Assembly (NCBI GenBank): GCA_013378335.1
Contig: CP040556.1
Span: 930,001-994,000, forward strand
Length of the DNA: 64,000 bases
Direction of reading: 5' to 3'
Source: Streptococcus sanguinis
GTDB taxonomy: Bacteria > Bacillota > Bacilli > Lactobacillales > Streptococcaceae
The notes beneath the pieces are model-generated. The model saw only the letters and a list, made by a program, of their open reading frames with translations. It was not told the origin of the DNA and did no database searches. Below, one piece after another: positions 36,424-44,693 of the stretch. How positions within the stretch are numbered: the first letter of the stretch is position 1; every line of letters starts with the position of its first letter. Position numbers and translations under genes: made by a program.

Positions 36424-37990
36424 AGTACAGTGCGTCAGAGTCTTCACAGCTGATGGAGGCCATGGCTAATAATATTCAAGTGGCCAATGAGGTGACAGAC
36501 CGATTGTCACAGGGATGTGACCACCTAATAGCTACCCTAGACTCAGGAGAACTCATGGGAGCTGCCTATACAGCAGGGAAAGGCCTCTTTTCAGAGATTA
36601 TCATTCCTGCCATTAAGAAGCTACAGGCTGCAGTGGACGACATTCAATCGGAGTTAAATTCATACAGAGCTGCAGATGCTCAGGTAGCTGAGTACGGCAA
36701 CCTCGATCTGGATCAGCTGAAGAAGACAAAAGAATTGAGAGAGCAGCAGCTAGCCTCTGTCAAAAAGGCTATTGAAGCTAAAGAATCATTCTTAGAGCGC
36801 ATGAAGTCTATTGCTACATTTAATATCGTTTCTCACATGCAGTCTCTGGTGATTCTTTCTAGTGCAGAATCGCAAATTGAATCACAAATCAAAGAATTGG
36901 AAGAAAAGATTGAAAAGCTAGAGTTCTTTGTCGCTCAGGTTTCTCAATATTTCAGCGATAGTCTAGAAGTTCTTCATCTAGCTATTCAAGGATCCAGCCA
37001 GCTAAGCCAAGTCCTAGTAGACAGTAACGGCAATCACTATGTTGATGGAGTGGACATGAGCTGGGCTATTAAAATGAAGGGCAGAAGATTGAGACACATC
37101 AGTTGGATAAAAATATCCCAGTGACTAAAGCTGAGAAGGAAAAGAAAGTGATTGTGGATGATCTGCAGTCATCCTATAACATGGATGAACCCACAGCACA
37201 TGTGCTTTATAAGCTTCAGCAGGGAATTTTGAAGAAGGCAAAGCAAGAAGATTGGTCTAATGAAAAAGTTATTTATGAGTACAATAGACTAATTGCTTCC
37301 TTTGTGCCAGATAATTTCCTAGCGCTTAGATTTAAAGCGATTGCTGGAGTAGTTGAGACAGTAGAAAGAGATAAGCTTAGTAAAGGATATGGTCTATCTT
37401 CTTCTGAAATCAACCTATTGAAAATTAAACTTCCCGAACAGCATAATGATTCAACTAGTCATAAAGATTATGCTCATGAAGCAATTCAGTTTGCAGCGTT
37501 TACTGAACAAAGCTGGGACATGAATCCTTATTCAATTGTTCATGCTTTGAGTGAGGTGGGGAATACTGCTAGAATCAATATTTCGGGCAGCACAGTTTCA
37601 CTGCTGTATTACATGGAAAAATATGAAATTTCCTTCAAGGGAGATGTGGACTCTGGCCGTTATGGTGATACTGACTTTAACTCAGATTTGGATCCAATCA
37701 ATAGCTATGAGCTAATGAAAGACGTGAATCAAAAAGATATTTTTAAAATACAAGCAGACTATAATCAGGGAATTGGAACTAATAAGATTAACCGTGTTGA
37801 AGAGTTTTATAAAAATATGGGGCAAGGAGATACCAAAGTTGGTAAAGATATTGTTCATTACATTGTAACAGATGGTAGTACAGGAGGCCATATGTATATA
37901 ACTCGTGGTCAGTCAGAGGAGGAACAAAAGAAGAATCAGGAAGCCTTTTTTGACTATTTAGAAAGAGGTTTAGAGAGCAATGTTAGATAA
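36414..37990 (+). pseudogene. LXG-domain T7SS toxin, frameshifted at the LXG/toxin junction
   Basis: The first frame (36414-37124) encodes a full LXG domain (MGVKYSASESSQL, GELMGAAYTAGKGLF, long coiled coils). A loss of one C in AAGGGCAGAAG (about 37080) breaks it. The second frame runs about 37066-37990 (QKIETHQLDKNIPVTKAEKEKK...NVR) and holds a C-terminal domain with HKDYAHEAIQFAAF and an Asp-rich stretch FKGDVDSGRYGDTDFNSDLD. Such an Asp-rich motif with a membrane-anchored immunity gene behind recalls TelC (lipid II phosphatase), but this is a guess. LXG effectors leave through the T7SSb machine, not seen here. Confidence 0.75.
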
Positions 37991-38510
37991 ATTGAAACAG
38001 TTTAAATGGTTGATAGTATTATTTTTGGTTGTATTAGTACCTTCGTATTTCACTTACAATCATTTTCAACAATCTAATACATTGAAAGTAGCTTTTGAGA
38101 AAAATGATAGAATTGAAGTTCTTCATCGTTTGCTAGAATCAGAGAAGTACGCACCTGATATTCGCAAAGCAGGCTTTACCATTCCGCCAGATGGAGCCAT
38201 TCGGTTAGAAGGGGTTATTTATCCACTGGAAATAGAAGGAGATATACATTTGAAAATTAGTCCTCCTCAAAAGCAAGCCAAGGATTTTCAGTTATTTTTC
38301 ATTACACAAGTTAATGAAAAACAAACACATGTAGCTTTCGTTTTAGATAAAAATCTGAATTTACTTTATTCTAGCTATTCTCAGGAAAATGCTAAGGGAA
38401 CAAGAGAAATAGTTTCTATCTCACAATCTGAAGAAGCCCGCTTGTTGAAAATTGTTCAAAGTGAAATTGATGGTTTCATAAAAAAGATGTATCATACTTT
38501 GTATGATTAA
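37980..38510 (+). CDS. Membrane-anchored immunity-type protein (TipC-like), module 1
   Basis: 176 aa. It has an N-terminal TM anchor (about 9-27) and an extracellular domain with APDIRKAGFTIPPDG, ISPPQK and FVLDKNLNLLYSSY. The start ATG lies inside the toxin's last codons (11-bp overlap), the usual toxin-immunity coupling. Homologous positions in the protein at 39442 (DIIRDAGYGIPD, VRPPTS, FVDKELKLTYSRY) show the two are paralogs. Single-anchor, outward-facing immunity is as in TipC. Specificity is inferred. Confidence 0.7.
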   Translation: MLDKLKQFKWLIVLFLVVLVPSYFTYNHFQQSNTLKVAFEKNDRIEVLHRLLESEKYAPDIRKAGFTIPPDGAIRLEGVIYPLEIEGDIHLKISPPQKQAKDFQLFFITQVNEKQTHVAFVLDKNLNLLYSSYSQENAKGTREIVSISQSEEARLLKIVQSEIDGFIKKMYHTLYD

Positions 38511-38607
38511 CGTTGGTAATGAAAAATTGAATAGAAAACACAGAAGATACTAGCTTCTTTCTTCTAATAGCATTAATATTTGTCTCTTTTCAGAGCACAG
38601 AACTAAT

Positions 38608-38728
38608 CAATAGAACTTTCTAAATCAAATCAAGAAGAAGTCTATAACAGGGTTATTATTGTTGATAATACTGGAGATGCGCAATACATCCAAGATGGTA
38701 TGGACGATTATAAGGAGATTCACAAATG
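38608..38728 (+). pseudogene. 3' remnant of an upstream gene
   Basis: Open frame without a start encoding SIELSKSNQEEVYNRVIIVD, then NTGDAQYIQDGMDDYKEIHK and stop. The stop overlaps the next ATG as ATGA. Part of it (CAAGATGGTATG...GGAGATTCACAAATG) recurs at 40922, so the junction has been duplicated. The gene's former identity is unknown. 38511-38607 shows nothing. Confidence 0.5.
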
Positions 38729-39215
38729 ACCTTGAAAAAACAATGGAATTGGAATTTAGGCTGTAGTTTATTGCTTGTTGGAGTTCTAGCAGCTGGTTTT
38801 CTATTTTATCTATGGGCACAAAATCTTGGTAAATATACACTTCAACCTGGTCAGTCTATTAGTCTGAGAGTTAAACCTCGGACACAAGATGCGGAATACT
38901 ATTCTGTGTTAATTTTGAAGAAAAGTGATAATAATAAGCTTAAGTTATCAGGTTCAGGAGTTTGGTTTGAGGTAAATGGTGACATTTTTTATGGGGTTGA
39001 AGAGCAAAAACTCTTTAAACGAAACTATTCAGAAAATGATAATGAAGAGTTACCCAATAATCAAAAAGGTATTCATTTAGTAAAAGATGGGATTGTTGTT
39101 AATTATCAAGGAGAAAAAAATTTTTGATGTTACGAATAACAAACCCTACACCATCACCATCACCAATGTAGATGATAAACCGGCTAAATTTGAAGCTCAA
39201 GTGGTGGATAGGTAA
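38726..39215 (+). pseudogene. Membrane-anchored protein of unknown family, frameshifted, copy 1
   Basis: The first frame (38726-39127) gives a 133-aa protein with one TM anchor (about 12-32) and an extracellular beta-rich domain (YTLQPGQSISLRVKP). One T too many in the T5 run at 39121 diverts it. The next frame carries the natural end (DVTNNKPYTITITNVDDKPAKFEAQVVDR) to TAA 39213-39215, restoring a protein of about 162 aa. A degenerate second copy lies at 40958-41267. Confidence 0.6.
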
Positions 39216-39302
39216 GGTAGAACATTGGCAACAACTTATAAATTAGCAATCAAGTAACAGACCGACTGCCTAAAAGAGCGTGACTGCCTGATAGTTAATC
39301 TA

Positions 39303-39455
39303 GACTTTGGAAAATATATAGCAGGTGGACAATTTATCAAGCACGGGAAAAGATGGGATTTCTTATGGAAACCAGATACGGATGAGCATAAAAAATCAAA
39401 AGAAGATTTTTATGATTATTTGAAGCGAGGAGAAGATAAGAATGTCGGTACGTAA
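39303..39455 (+). pseudogene. Toxin C-terminal remnant, module 2
   Basis: The frame reads DFGKYIAGGQFIKHGKRWDF, then LWKPDTDEHKKSKEDFYDYL, KRGEDKNVGT and stop. Its end (DFYDYLKRGEDKNV) matches the toxin end at 37990 (AFFDYLERGLESNV). The stop codon region overlaps the next immunity ATG (39442), as in module 1. Only the last about 50 codons of a second toxin allele are left. Confidence 0.65.
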
Positions 39456-39957
39456 AAAAATAATAAGCATTCTACTTTTAATAATAACTGTTTTTGCCAT
39501 TTGGCTGCTCTTTTGGCCTGATGATAGACCTGAACCAGATTTTTCTTCTGCCAATAAAATTGAATTACTGACAAGTATTCTCGCAGGTAACAACGAGGAT
39601 ATTATCCGAGACGCAGGCTATGGAATTCCGGATGAGCCGGTGATTCGGCGATGGGGAATAAATGAACTTACAATACCTGGTAAATTAAACTTGGATGTAC
39701 GCCCGCCGACTAGTTTGGAAGACAGTGAGCTTCTGATTCATTTTTCCACTATAATTGATGGTAAAGAAATAGATGCAGGTTTTTTCGTGGATAAAGAATT
39801 AAAATTGACTTATTCAAGATATACTTATATGGATAAGTATCGTACTAGGAAAAAAATTGAGATAGATAAGACTCAAGAAAAAGAGCTACTACGTCAGGTT
39901 CAAACAGAGTTGAATCAGTTCTTTGAAAAAATGAAAGAGCAACTAGCTTCTAAATAA
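39442..39957 (+). CDS. Membrane-anchored immunity-type protein (TipC-like), module 2
   Basis: 171 aa paralog of the 37980 protein. It has a TM anchor (about 7-24), then IIRDAGYGIPDEP, LDVRPPTSLED, FFVDKELKLTYSRYTY and a C-terminal helix QVQTELNQFFEKM. Its ATG sits inside a toxin-tail remnant, so it is an orphan immunity gene. Such orphans can protect against toxins of related strains. Confidence 0.7.
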   Translation: MSVRKKIISILLLIITVFAIWLLFWPDDRPEPDFSSANKIELLTSILAGNNEDIIRDAGYGIPDEPVIRRWGINELTIPGKLNLDVRPPTSLEDSELLIHFSTIIDGKEIDAGFFVDKELKLTYSRYTYMDKYRTRKKIEIDKTQEKELLRQVQTELNQFFEKMKEQLASK

Positions 39958-39973
39958 AGTGTGAGATATTGTG

Positions 39974-40077
39974 AACAGGGAAGAGCGAAGCAGAGCATGG
40001 TAAAACTGTTGAAGAGGAAAAATCAGGAGTTTTTTTTTGACTATTTAGAAAGAGGGGCTGATACAAATGTTCGTTAA
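39974..40077 (+). pseudogene. Toxin C-terminal remnant, module 3
   Basis: Two frames joined across the A5 run at 40018: TGKSEAEHGKTVEEEK and then KNQEFFFDYLERGADTNVR plus stop (40075-40077). The end matches QEAFFDYLERGLESNVR of the main toxin. It overlaps the ATG at 40067 in the same way as modules 1 and 2. Confidence 0.6.
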
Positions 40078-40243
40078 ATTCAAACGCTATAAATACCTGA
40101 CTATTGTTTTGTCCTTACTTCTGATCCTTATTCCTTTCTATTTTGTTTATAAGCGTTATCAATATGACGCTTTTAAGAAGCAATCTTATGAACAAAAAAA
40201 CAATTATTTGTTTCGTTTAGTTTACAGAATTGAGGAGAAGTAA
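40067..40243 (+). CDS. Truncated immunity-type membrane anchor, module 3
   Basis: 58 aa: MFVKFKRYKYL, a TM helix (about 11-29, VLSLLLILIPFYFVY) and a short polar tail ending VYRIEEK. It is the anchor portion of a module-1-like immunity protein whose globular domain is missing. It starts within the module-3 toxin tail. Probably a non-functional remnant. Confidence 0.5.
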   Translation: MFVKFKRYKYLTIVLSLLLILIPFYFVYKRYQYDAFKKQSYEQKNNYLFRLVYRIEEK

Positions 40244-40252
40244 AATTTAAAG

Positions 40253-40918
40253 ATGTTTGGAAAACAGAATAGGGAAACTGATACTAAGGTTAGCTTACTT
40301 CAAGAGTATTTCAAAACAAAACCCGTTCAAGCTTTCTTGACGCTCATTGTGCTTGTTTGGTCTTTATATGATATTGGTGCGACCAGTCTGGCTAGCAACT
40401 CGGCTTTGACCAAGGAATTCATGCATAGTCGGTATGTTATGGTCTGGCCAATGGTAGATAAAAAGGCAAATCTTTACCACTATGCGGAAGAATGGACTAG
40501 TGATGTTTTAAATGGAATTATGCATCTAGACTATGAAAATATTAGAATAACTAGTTTTCCTAAAAAATGGGAGAGTGAAGTTGAAATATACTATACTCTG
40601 TCTGAAGATAAGTATGCTGATAGGGTATATTTTTTCTTAGACGAGCCAATTTCCAGAGCCTATACCACCAGTTTGGAGCAAAATTATTATTTGATTTCCA
40701 AGAATGCAGCTGTTATTAAAGAGGAAACAGGCAAAACGGTTGAACAGTTAGGTCAAGAAGTGGGGAATACAAGGGAGGAGTTTTTGTCTGCTCTTGGTAA
40801 GATGAGAATCTTTCGTTTGGTCTATTTGATTCTTCGTATGATAGTACTGTTGCTATGTATCAGGTGGTCGGGTCAGCAGAGAAAAAGGAACGAAAACGAA
40901 ATCTTACAGAATGGATAG
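40253..40918 (+). CDS. Two-helix membrane protein with extracellular domain, unknown
   Basis: 221 aa. TM helices lie at about 30-50 and 182-200, with an extracytoplasmic region in between (HSRYVMVWPMVDKKANLYHY ... YTLSEDKYADRVYFFLDEPI). The short basic tail is RQRKRNENE-like. No family was recognised. Position among immunity genes suggests another immunity or accessory gene. Its 3' end is joined abruptly to the duplicated segment at 40922. Confidence 0.6.
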   Translation: MFGKQNRETDTKVSLLQEYFKTKPVQAFLTLIVLVWSLYDIGATSLASNSALTKEFMHSRYVMVWPMVDKKANLYHYAEEWTSDVLNGIMHLDYENIRITSFPKKWESEVEIYYTLSEDKYADRVYFFLDEPISRAYTTSLEQNYYLISKNAAVIKEETGKTVEQLGQEVGNTREEFLSALGKMRIFRLVYLILRMIVLLLCIRWSGQQRKRNENEILQNG

Positions 40919-40921
40919 AGC

Positions 40922-41267
40922 TCCAAGATGGTATGACGACTATAAGGAGATTCACAAATGACCTTGAAAAAAACAATGGAATTGGAATTTAGGTTGTTGT
41001 TTATTGTTTGTTGTAGTTCTGGTATCTGCTTTTCTCTTTTATTTATGGGCACAGAATCTTAGGAAGTATACCCTACAACCTGGACAGTCTATTAGTCTGT
41101 AAGTGGTAGTTAGTTACATTATAATCTAAGTAATCAAAATGTGTTCAAATGGGTCAGAGATGAGCTGGCTAGAGATAGCTGAATCTTATAACAACCCCTA
41201 CACTACCACTATCACCAATGTAGATAATAAATCGGCTAAATTTGAAGCTCAAGTGGTGGATAGGTAA
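40922..41267 (+). pseudogene. Degenerate copy 2 of the 38726 gene
   Basis: It repeats 38690-38870 at high identity (CAAGATGGTATG, GGAGATTCACAAATG, AATTGGAATTTAGG, GGACAGTCTATTAGTCTG), but with an A6 run shifting the frame right after MTLKK. The middle is deleted, and the final part (NNPYTTTITNVDNKSAKFEA, QVVDR, stop 41267) corresponds to the end of copy 1. It is non-coding. 41268-41330 shows nothing more. Confidence 0.65.
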
Positions 41268-41330
41268 AGTTTAGGAAGGATTTGCTTCCTCTCAGTCCTA
41301 GTTTTTTTATTAATATGATGGTATTGAAAA

Positions 41331-41885
41331 ATGAAGAAAACGAAATTTATGATTATTATAGGTGGCTTTCAAGGCAGAAATATTTTTTTTGACGTTAAGA
41401 GTAGAAAACTATATTCTAATAAAGTAAATGAGAGAGTTTTTCCTAATCTCAGATGGTTAGTAATATCCTTTGGAATTCTAGGAAATGCTTTTCTCGTTCA
41501 AGTAAACAATATAAAATTTGAATCCCCTATTTTAAGAGTCATTGTTTTGTGTGCGTGTCTTATTCTTATATCTTTGGTTTGTCACTTTGGATTTAAAGAC
41601 GAGTATTTAGGACAAAACGTTGAAGCATTTAATCCAAAATTATATGAACATGTAGGTTGGAGTAATTTTTTAGAAGAAGAGAGAAACCGATTATACATTC
41701 TGCTTATTACATTTGTAGTGAGTTCTTTCTTAACTGCTTTTCAAATGAGAGAATATTTGAATGCTCCTACTATGACAAACTTAATAGAAGTTATTGCCTT
41801 TTATTTTATTTTTTATATGGTAATAGCAAAAAGCAATTTTATAAAAAGAATGATGGCAGTAAAGCAATTGATGAAAAATAAATAA
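41331..41885 (+). CDS. Tandem membrane protein paralog 1 (DUF443-like?)
   Basis: 184 aa. It has a short N-terminal soluble motif GGFQGRNIFFDVKSRKLYS, then four hydrophobic helices in two pairs. Paralogs follow at 41983 and 42522 (shared GxFxxRNxFxDxKxxxxYS and a basic C-terminal KRMMAVKQLMKN-type end). The form resembles tandem multi-TM DUF443 proteins, one of which is the immunity protein TsaI of S. aureus T7SS. The family call is uncertain. There is no strong RBS. Confidence 0.6.
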   Translation: MKKTKFMIIIGGFQGRNIFFDVKSRKLYSNKVNERVFPNLRWLVISFGILGNAFLVQVNNIKFESPILRVIVLCACLILISLVCHFGFKDEYLGQNVEAFNPKLYEHVGWSNFLEEERNRLYILLITFVVSSFLTAFQMREYLNAPTMTNLIEVIAFYFIFYMVIAKSNFIKRMMAVKQLMKNK

Positions 41886-41982
41886 AGAGTTTTAGCTTAT
41901 AATCTATGGATCAAGATAATGTATGAACAATTATTGAATGGAAGTGCTATGATTATGAACCGTCTCTACTTGGAGTAAATCA

Positions 41983-42525
41983 ATGAATAAGAATTTATTT
42001 TGGTTAGGTAATTTCAGAGATAAAAATATTTTTTATGATAGAAAAACTGGACAACTATACTCTATAGATAAGAAAGAAGAGAAAGCTCCTAATCTCACTT
42101 GGGCTATTCTGCCTGCTTCCTTTCTTTTACGAAACATTTATTCAGAAGCAACAGCACCTCAGGTCGCCAGTGTGCCTATCAGAATATTTATTTTGTGTTC
42201 GACTATTCTCAGCGTTTTAGTTTTGATAATATTTGTTCTAAGAAGTATTAGAAAAGGAACTATGAAAAATTTTAATCAGAAACTTTATTTTGACTGGCCT
42301 AATTTTCTTTATAAGCAACAAACACAATGTAAAGGAATATTGTTTTTGGGGACTATACTATTTTTTACGTCAATTAAATTTATAATTGATTATTATTTTT
42401 CAGGAAGCTTTCTTTCTTTTATGGGCATCATTGGTTTTCTCCCAGTATCAGGACTCATATTATTTGGAAACAAGCCAATAGAAAAATTGATTATCCTTAA
42501 AAGGTTGGAAAAGCAATCAAAATGA
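41983..42525 (+). CDS. Tandem membrane protein paralog 2
   Basis: 180 aa. It has N-terminal GNFRDKNIFYDRKTGQLYS, four helices, and a C-terminal KLIILKRLEKQSK. It shows the same arrangement as paralogs 1 and 3 but is well diverged, as expected of immunity alleles under diversifying change. Its stop overlaps the next start by 4 bp. Confidence 0.6.
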   Translation: MNKNLFWLGNFRDKNIFYDRKTGQLYSIDKKEEKAPNLTWAILPASFLLRNIYSEATAPQVASVPIRIFILCSTILSVLVLIIFVLRSIRKGTMKNFNQKLYFDWPNFLYKQQTQCKGILFLGTILFFTSIKFIIDYYFSGSFLSFMGIIGFLPVSGLILFGNKPIEKLIILKRLEKQSK

Positions 42526-43067
42526 AGAAAAAAGAATATTTAACCTATCTCTTGACCTTTCAGGGTAGAAACTATTATTTGGATCTTAAAACTAATAAAA
42601 TTTATGCAAATGTTCATAGTCCACAATTCCATCTGGATATCACGAAATATGTTCCCGCAGCTAGCATTCTGCTGCTACATGGATTTACTTCTGTTTCGAA
42701 TAGCCACTTGTCCTTCCTATGGAAAATGATCTTGTTAGTTTTTGGTTATATTATTGTTGGGTATCTAGTAGAATTGCTTGCAAGGACAAAGAAAGAGCCG
42801 TCATTTAAAGAGTTTCATTTTGAAACACTACCTATAAAAGATGAGTTTTTATATATTTTTAGTCGAAATGTATATGGGAAGTTTGGAATTGGCTTGATTT
42901 TTGCTGTTTTTGCCATCTATCAATCTGTTGAGTATTTAAGCAAAGGCAGCTATTTGTCTTATTTGCTAAGTGATATGGGCTTCTTTATTGCTTATTTTGG
43001 TCTCATAAGATCCCATTTATTCAAACAGATAAAAGTTCTGAAAAGATTAAGAAAGAAAAATACTTAG
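42522..43067 (+). CDS. Tandem membrane protein paralog 3
   Basis: 181 aa. It has N-terminal LTFQGRNYYLDLKTNKIYA, four helices, and C-terminal IKVLKRLRKKNT. The ATGA coupling to paralog 2 indicates one operon. The three genes are one multi-TM family. The N-terminal motif and basic tail are kept while the helices differ. Confidence 0.6.
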   Translation: MKKKEYLTYLLTFQGRNYYLDLKTNKIYANVHSPQFHLDITKYVPAASILLLHGFTSVSNSHLSFLWKMILLVFGYIIVGYLVELLARTKKEPSFKEFHFETLPIKDEFLYIFSRNVYGKFGIGLIFAVFAIYQSVEYLSKGSYLSYLLSDMGFFIAYFGLIRSHLFKQIKVLKRLRKKNT

Positions 43068-43098
43068 AATTCGAGAAAATTTTTAAAGGAGGTTTCTA

Positions 43099-43398
43099 AT
43101 GACTGAGCTACTACCGATAGGGAGTGTTGTCCAACTTAAAAATGGACAGGTAAAAATTATGATTATTAACCGTTATCCCCTTTATGATAACAAGGGTGAA
43201 ATTGGGTATTTAGACTATTCTGGTTGTGTATATCCTTTTGGTATGACGGATAATCAAGCTTGCTTCTTTAACCAAGAAGATATTGAAAAAGTTTGGTTTG
43301 AGGGGTATATTGATGAATCAGAAGAGAAAATGCTAGCAAAAATAGCAGATAAATTATCTCAAATTCCTTATCCTAAATATTCTTTAGCTGATTTATAA
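43099..43398 (+). CDS. DUF4176-type protein of LXG loci
   Basis: 99 aa. It starts MTELLPIGSVVQLKNGQVKI and contains GYLDYSGCVYPFG and FNQEDIEKVWFEGYIDE, typical of DUF4176, a small beta-rich family that accompanies LXG operons in streptococci. A strong RBS AAAGGAGG is present. It is intact and ends the island before a terminator. The exact role (chaperone or adaptor for LXG export) is inferred. Confidence 0.85.
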   Translation: MTELLPIGSVVQLKNGQVKIMIINRYPLYDNKGEIGYLDYSGCVYPFGMTDNQACFFNQEDIEKVWFEGYIDESEEKMLAKIADKLSQIPYPKYSLADL

Positions 43399-43429
43399 TA
43401 CCTGTTCCTGTTAGTAAAGTATTCTAAAA

Positions 43430-43458
43430 CCCCTCGCAATTATTTGCGGGGGGTTAGT
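43430..43458 (+). terminator. Terminator ending the LXG island
   Basis: CCCCTCGCAA-TTAT-TTGCGGGGGG followed by TTAG. Strong stem, weak T tract. Confidence 0.65.
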
Positions 43459-43497
43459 GTCTTATAAGTTTTCTTTTCTTTTTATAATCTTCTCTTT

Positions 43498-44046
43498 TTA
43501 GTTAAGGGCTGCTAAAAGAGCATCAGCCTGTGCTGAGAGTTCAGCAAGTTTGTCTTCTGCGACAGTCAGTTGACCAGTTCCCCATGCTTCTGGGTTGATA
43601 CTAACTCCTGTGAATGGTTCTACCACATTCATACGGATGAAAGGCAGCAGGCTGCGGTAGTGCTTGAATACTTCATCTGGTGATGTGCCGTTAGCTACAG
43701 ATGAAACAGTAACAACCTTAGCATTCAGAGCAGATGGGCCAGTTGGGTCTGACAGATCCAGAGCGCGTGAAGCCCAGTCCAAGAGGTTTTTCACTACTCC
43801 AGGGATAGCCCAGTTGTAGACAGGTGAGAAAATCCAGATGGCATCAGCGGCCAAAATTTCTTCACGAACCTTAGCAACAGCAGCTGGAGCAGGACTTTCG
43901 ATGTCTTGGTTGAAGAATGGTACTTCTTTGTAATCAAGATATGAAACTTCCGCCTTGCCAGCCAAAGCTTTTTCAGCTTGCTCAGCCAATTGGTGGTTGA
44001 AAGAACCTTGACGAAGCGATCCGACGATGAATAATACTTTAGACAT
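43498..44046 (-). CDS. NADPH-dependent FMN reductase
   Basis: 182 aa flavodoxin-like oxidoreductase. It has the FMN phosphate loop [13 protein letters not shown] and [18 protein letters not shown]. These enzymes reduce quinones, azo dyes or FMN at NADPH cost. It is transcribed toward the left, from a promoter that contains a perfect palindrome. The MarR gene lies just upstream on the same strand. Confidence 0.9.
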   Translation of the reverse strand: MSKVLFIVGSLRQGSFNHQLAEQAEKALAGKAEVSYLDYKEVPFFNQDIESPAPAAVAKVREEILAADAIWIFSPVYNWAIPGVVKNLLDWASRALDLSDPTGPSALNAKVVTVSSVANGTSPDEVFKHYRSLLPFIRMNVVEPFTGVSINPEAWGTGQLTVAEDKLAELSAQADALLAALN

Positions 44047-44074
44047 TGTATTGTCTCCTTTTTAATAAAATATA

Positions 44075-44097
44075 AAGAGAAATTTCTCTTGTTACAA
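44075..44097 (-). promoter_or_regulatory. FMN-reductase promoter with palindromic operator
   Basis: On the minus strand a -35 TTGTAA (44097-44092) and -10 TATATT (44074-44069) are separated by 17 bp, of which 16 are the perfect palindrome AAGAGAAATTTCTCTT (44075-44090). A TGTTACAA direct repeat (44090-44097, 44102-44109) adds to it. This is the expected place for repression by the neighbouring MarR protein. Confidence 0.65.
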
Positions 44098-44133
44098 TAT
44101 ATGTTACAACATTAATCACTAGTTAGCAATTAT

Positions 44134-44580
44134 TTAGCTCATTTTTTTGAAATTTTTTAAAATGCGAATCAAATCATGCTTATCGTCTTCTTCGAGAATG
44201 GAAAGAGCTTGCTGGATATTTTTGATATGATCAGGCAGGGCGGCTTCAATTTTAGCTCTGCCTTGTTCCGTCAAGCCAATCAAAAAAGCCCGGCGGTCAT
44301 TTGGGTCGCAGGTGCGGACAATCCAACCGTCGCGTTCCATATTTTTGATGACAACAGTCATGTTGCCAGAAGTAGCCAGTATACGGTCAATCAAGTCCTG
44401 AATGCGCAACTCTCCTTTGCTGTACAGGGTTTCTAAGACGGAAAACTGAGTAGGAGTCAAATCATGCTTTTTAAAAATTTGGGCTTCAATGGCACGGATA
44501 GTTCTTTCTGCCTTATGAAAGACAATCATGGTTTTCAAATCAAGCAGAGTTTCTTTGCTTAAATCGTCTGTAATCTTCAT
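44134..44580 (-). CDS. MarR-family transcriptional regulator
   Basis: 148 aa winged-helix protein. It has LTPTQFSVLETLYSKGELRIQDL, then the recognition region GNMTVVIKNMERDGWI and wing CDPNDRRAFLIGLT. It probably represses the adjacent FMN reductase (and perhaps itself) in response to an electrophile or oxidant. The N-terminal Cys-free sequence argues against OhrR-type Cys sensing; only one Cys (in the wing, RTCDPND) is present. Confidence 0.88.
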   Translation of the reverse strand: MKITDDLSKETLLDLKTMIVFHKAERTIRAIEAQIFKKHDLTPTQFSVLETLYSKGELRIQDLIDRILATSGNMTVVIKNMERDGWIVRTCDPNDRRAFLIGLTEQGRAKIEAALPDHIKNIQQALSILEEDDKHDLIRILKNFKKMS

Positions 44581-44693
44581 AACAATATTTTACCAATAAA
44601 TAGTATCATATGCAAGGATATTGCTTTAGAATTTTGAGAATATTCTCATCAAAAAAGATAGAAAAATAGGAGTATTTGTAGTATAATGACGGA

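Noticed and set aside
41101..41330. Additional gene between the duplicated remnant and paralog 1
   Set aside because: Only the decayed tail of the duplicated gene and an AT-rich leader are present, with no open frame of useful length.
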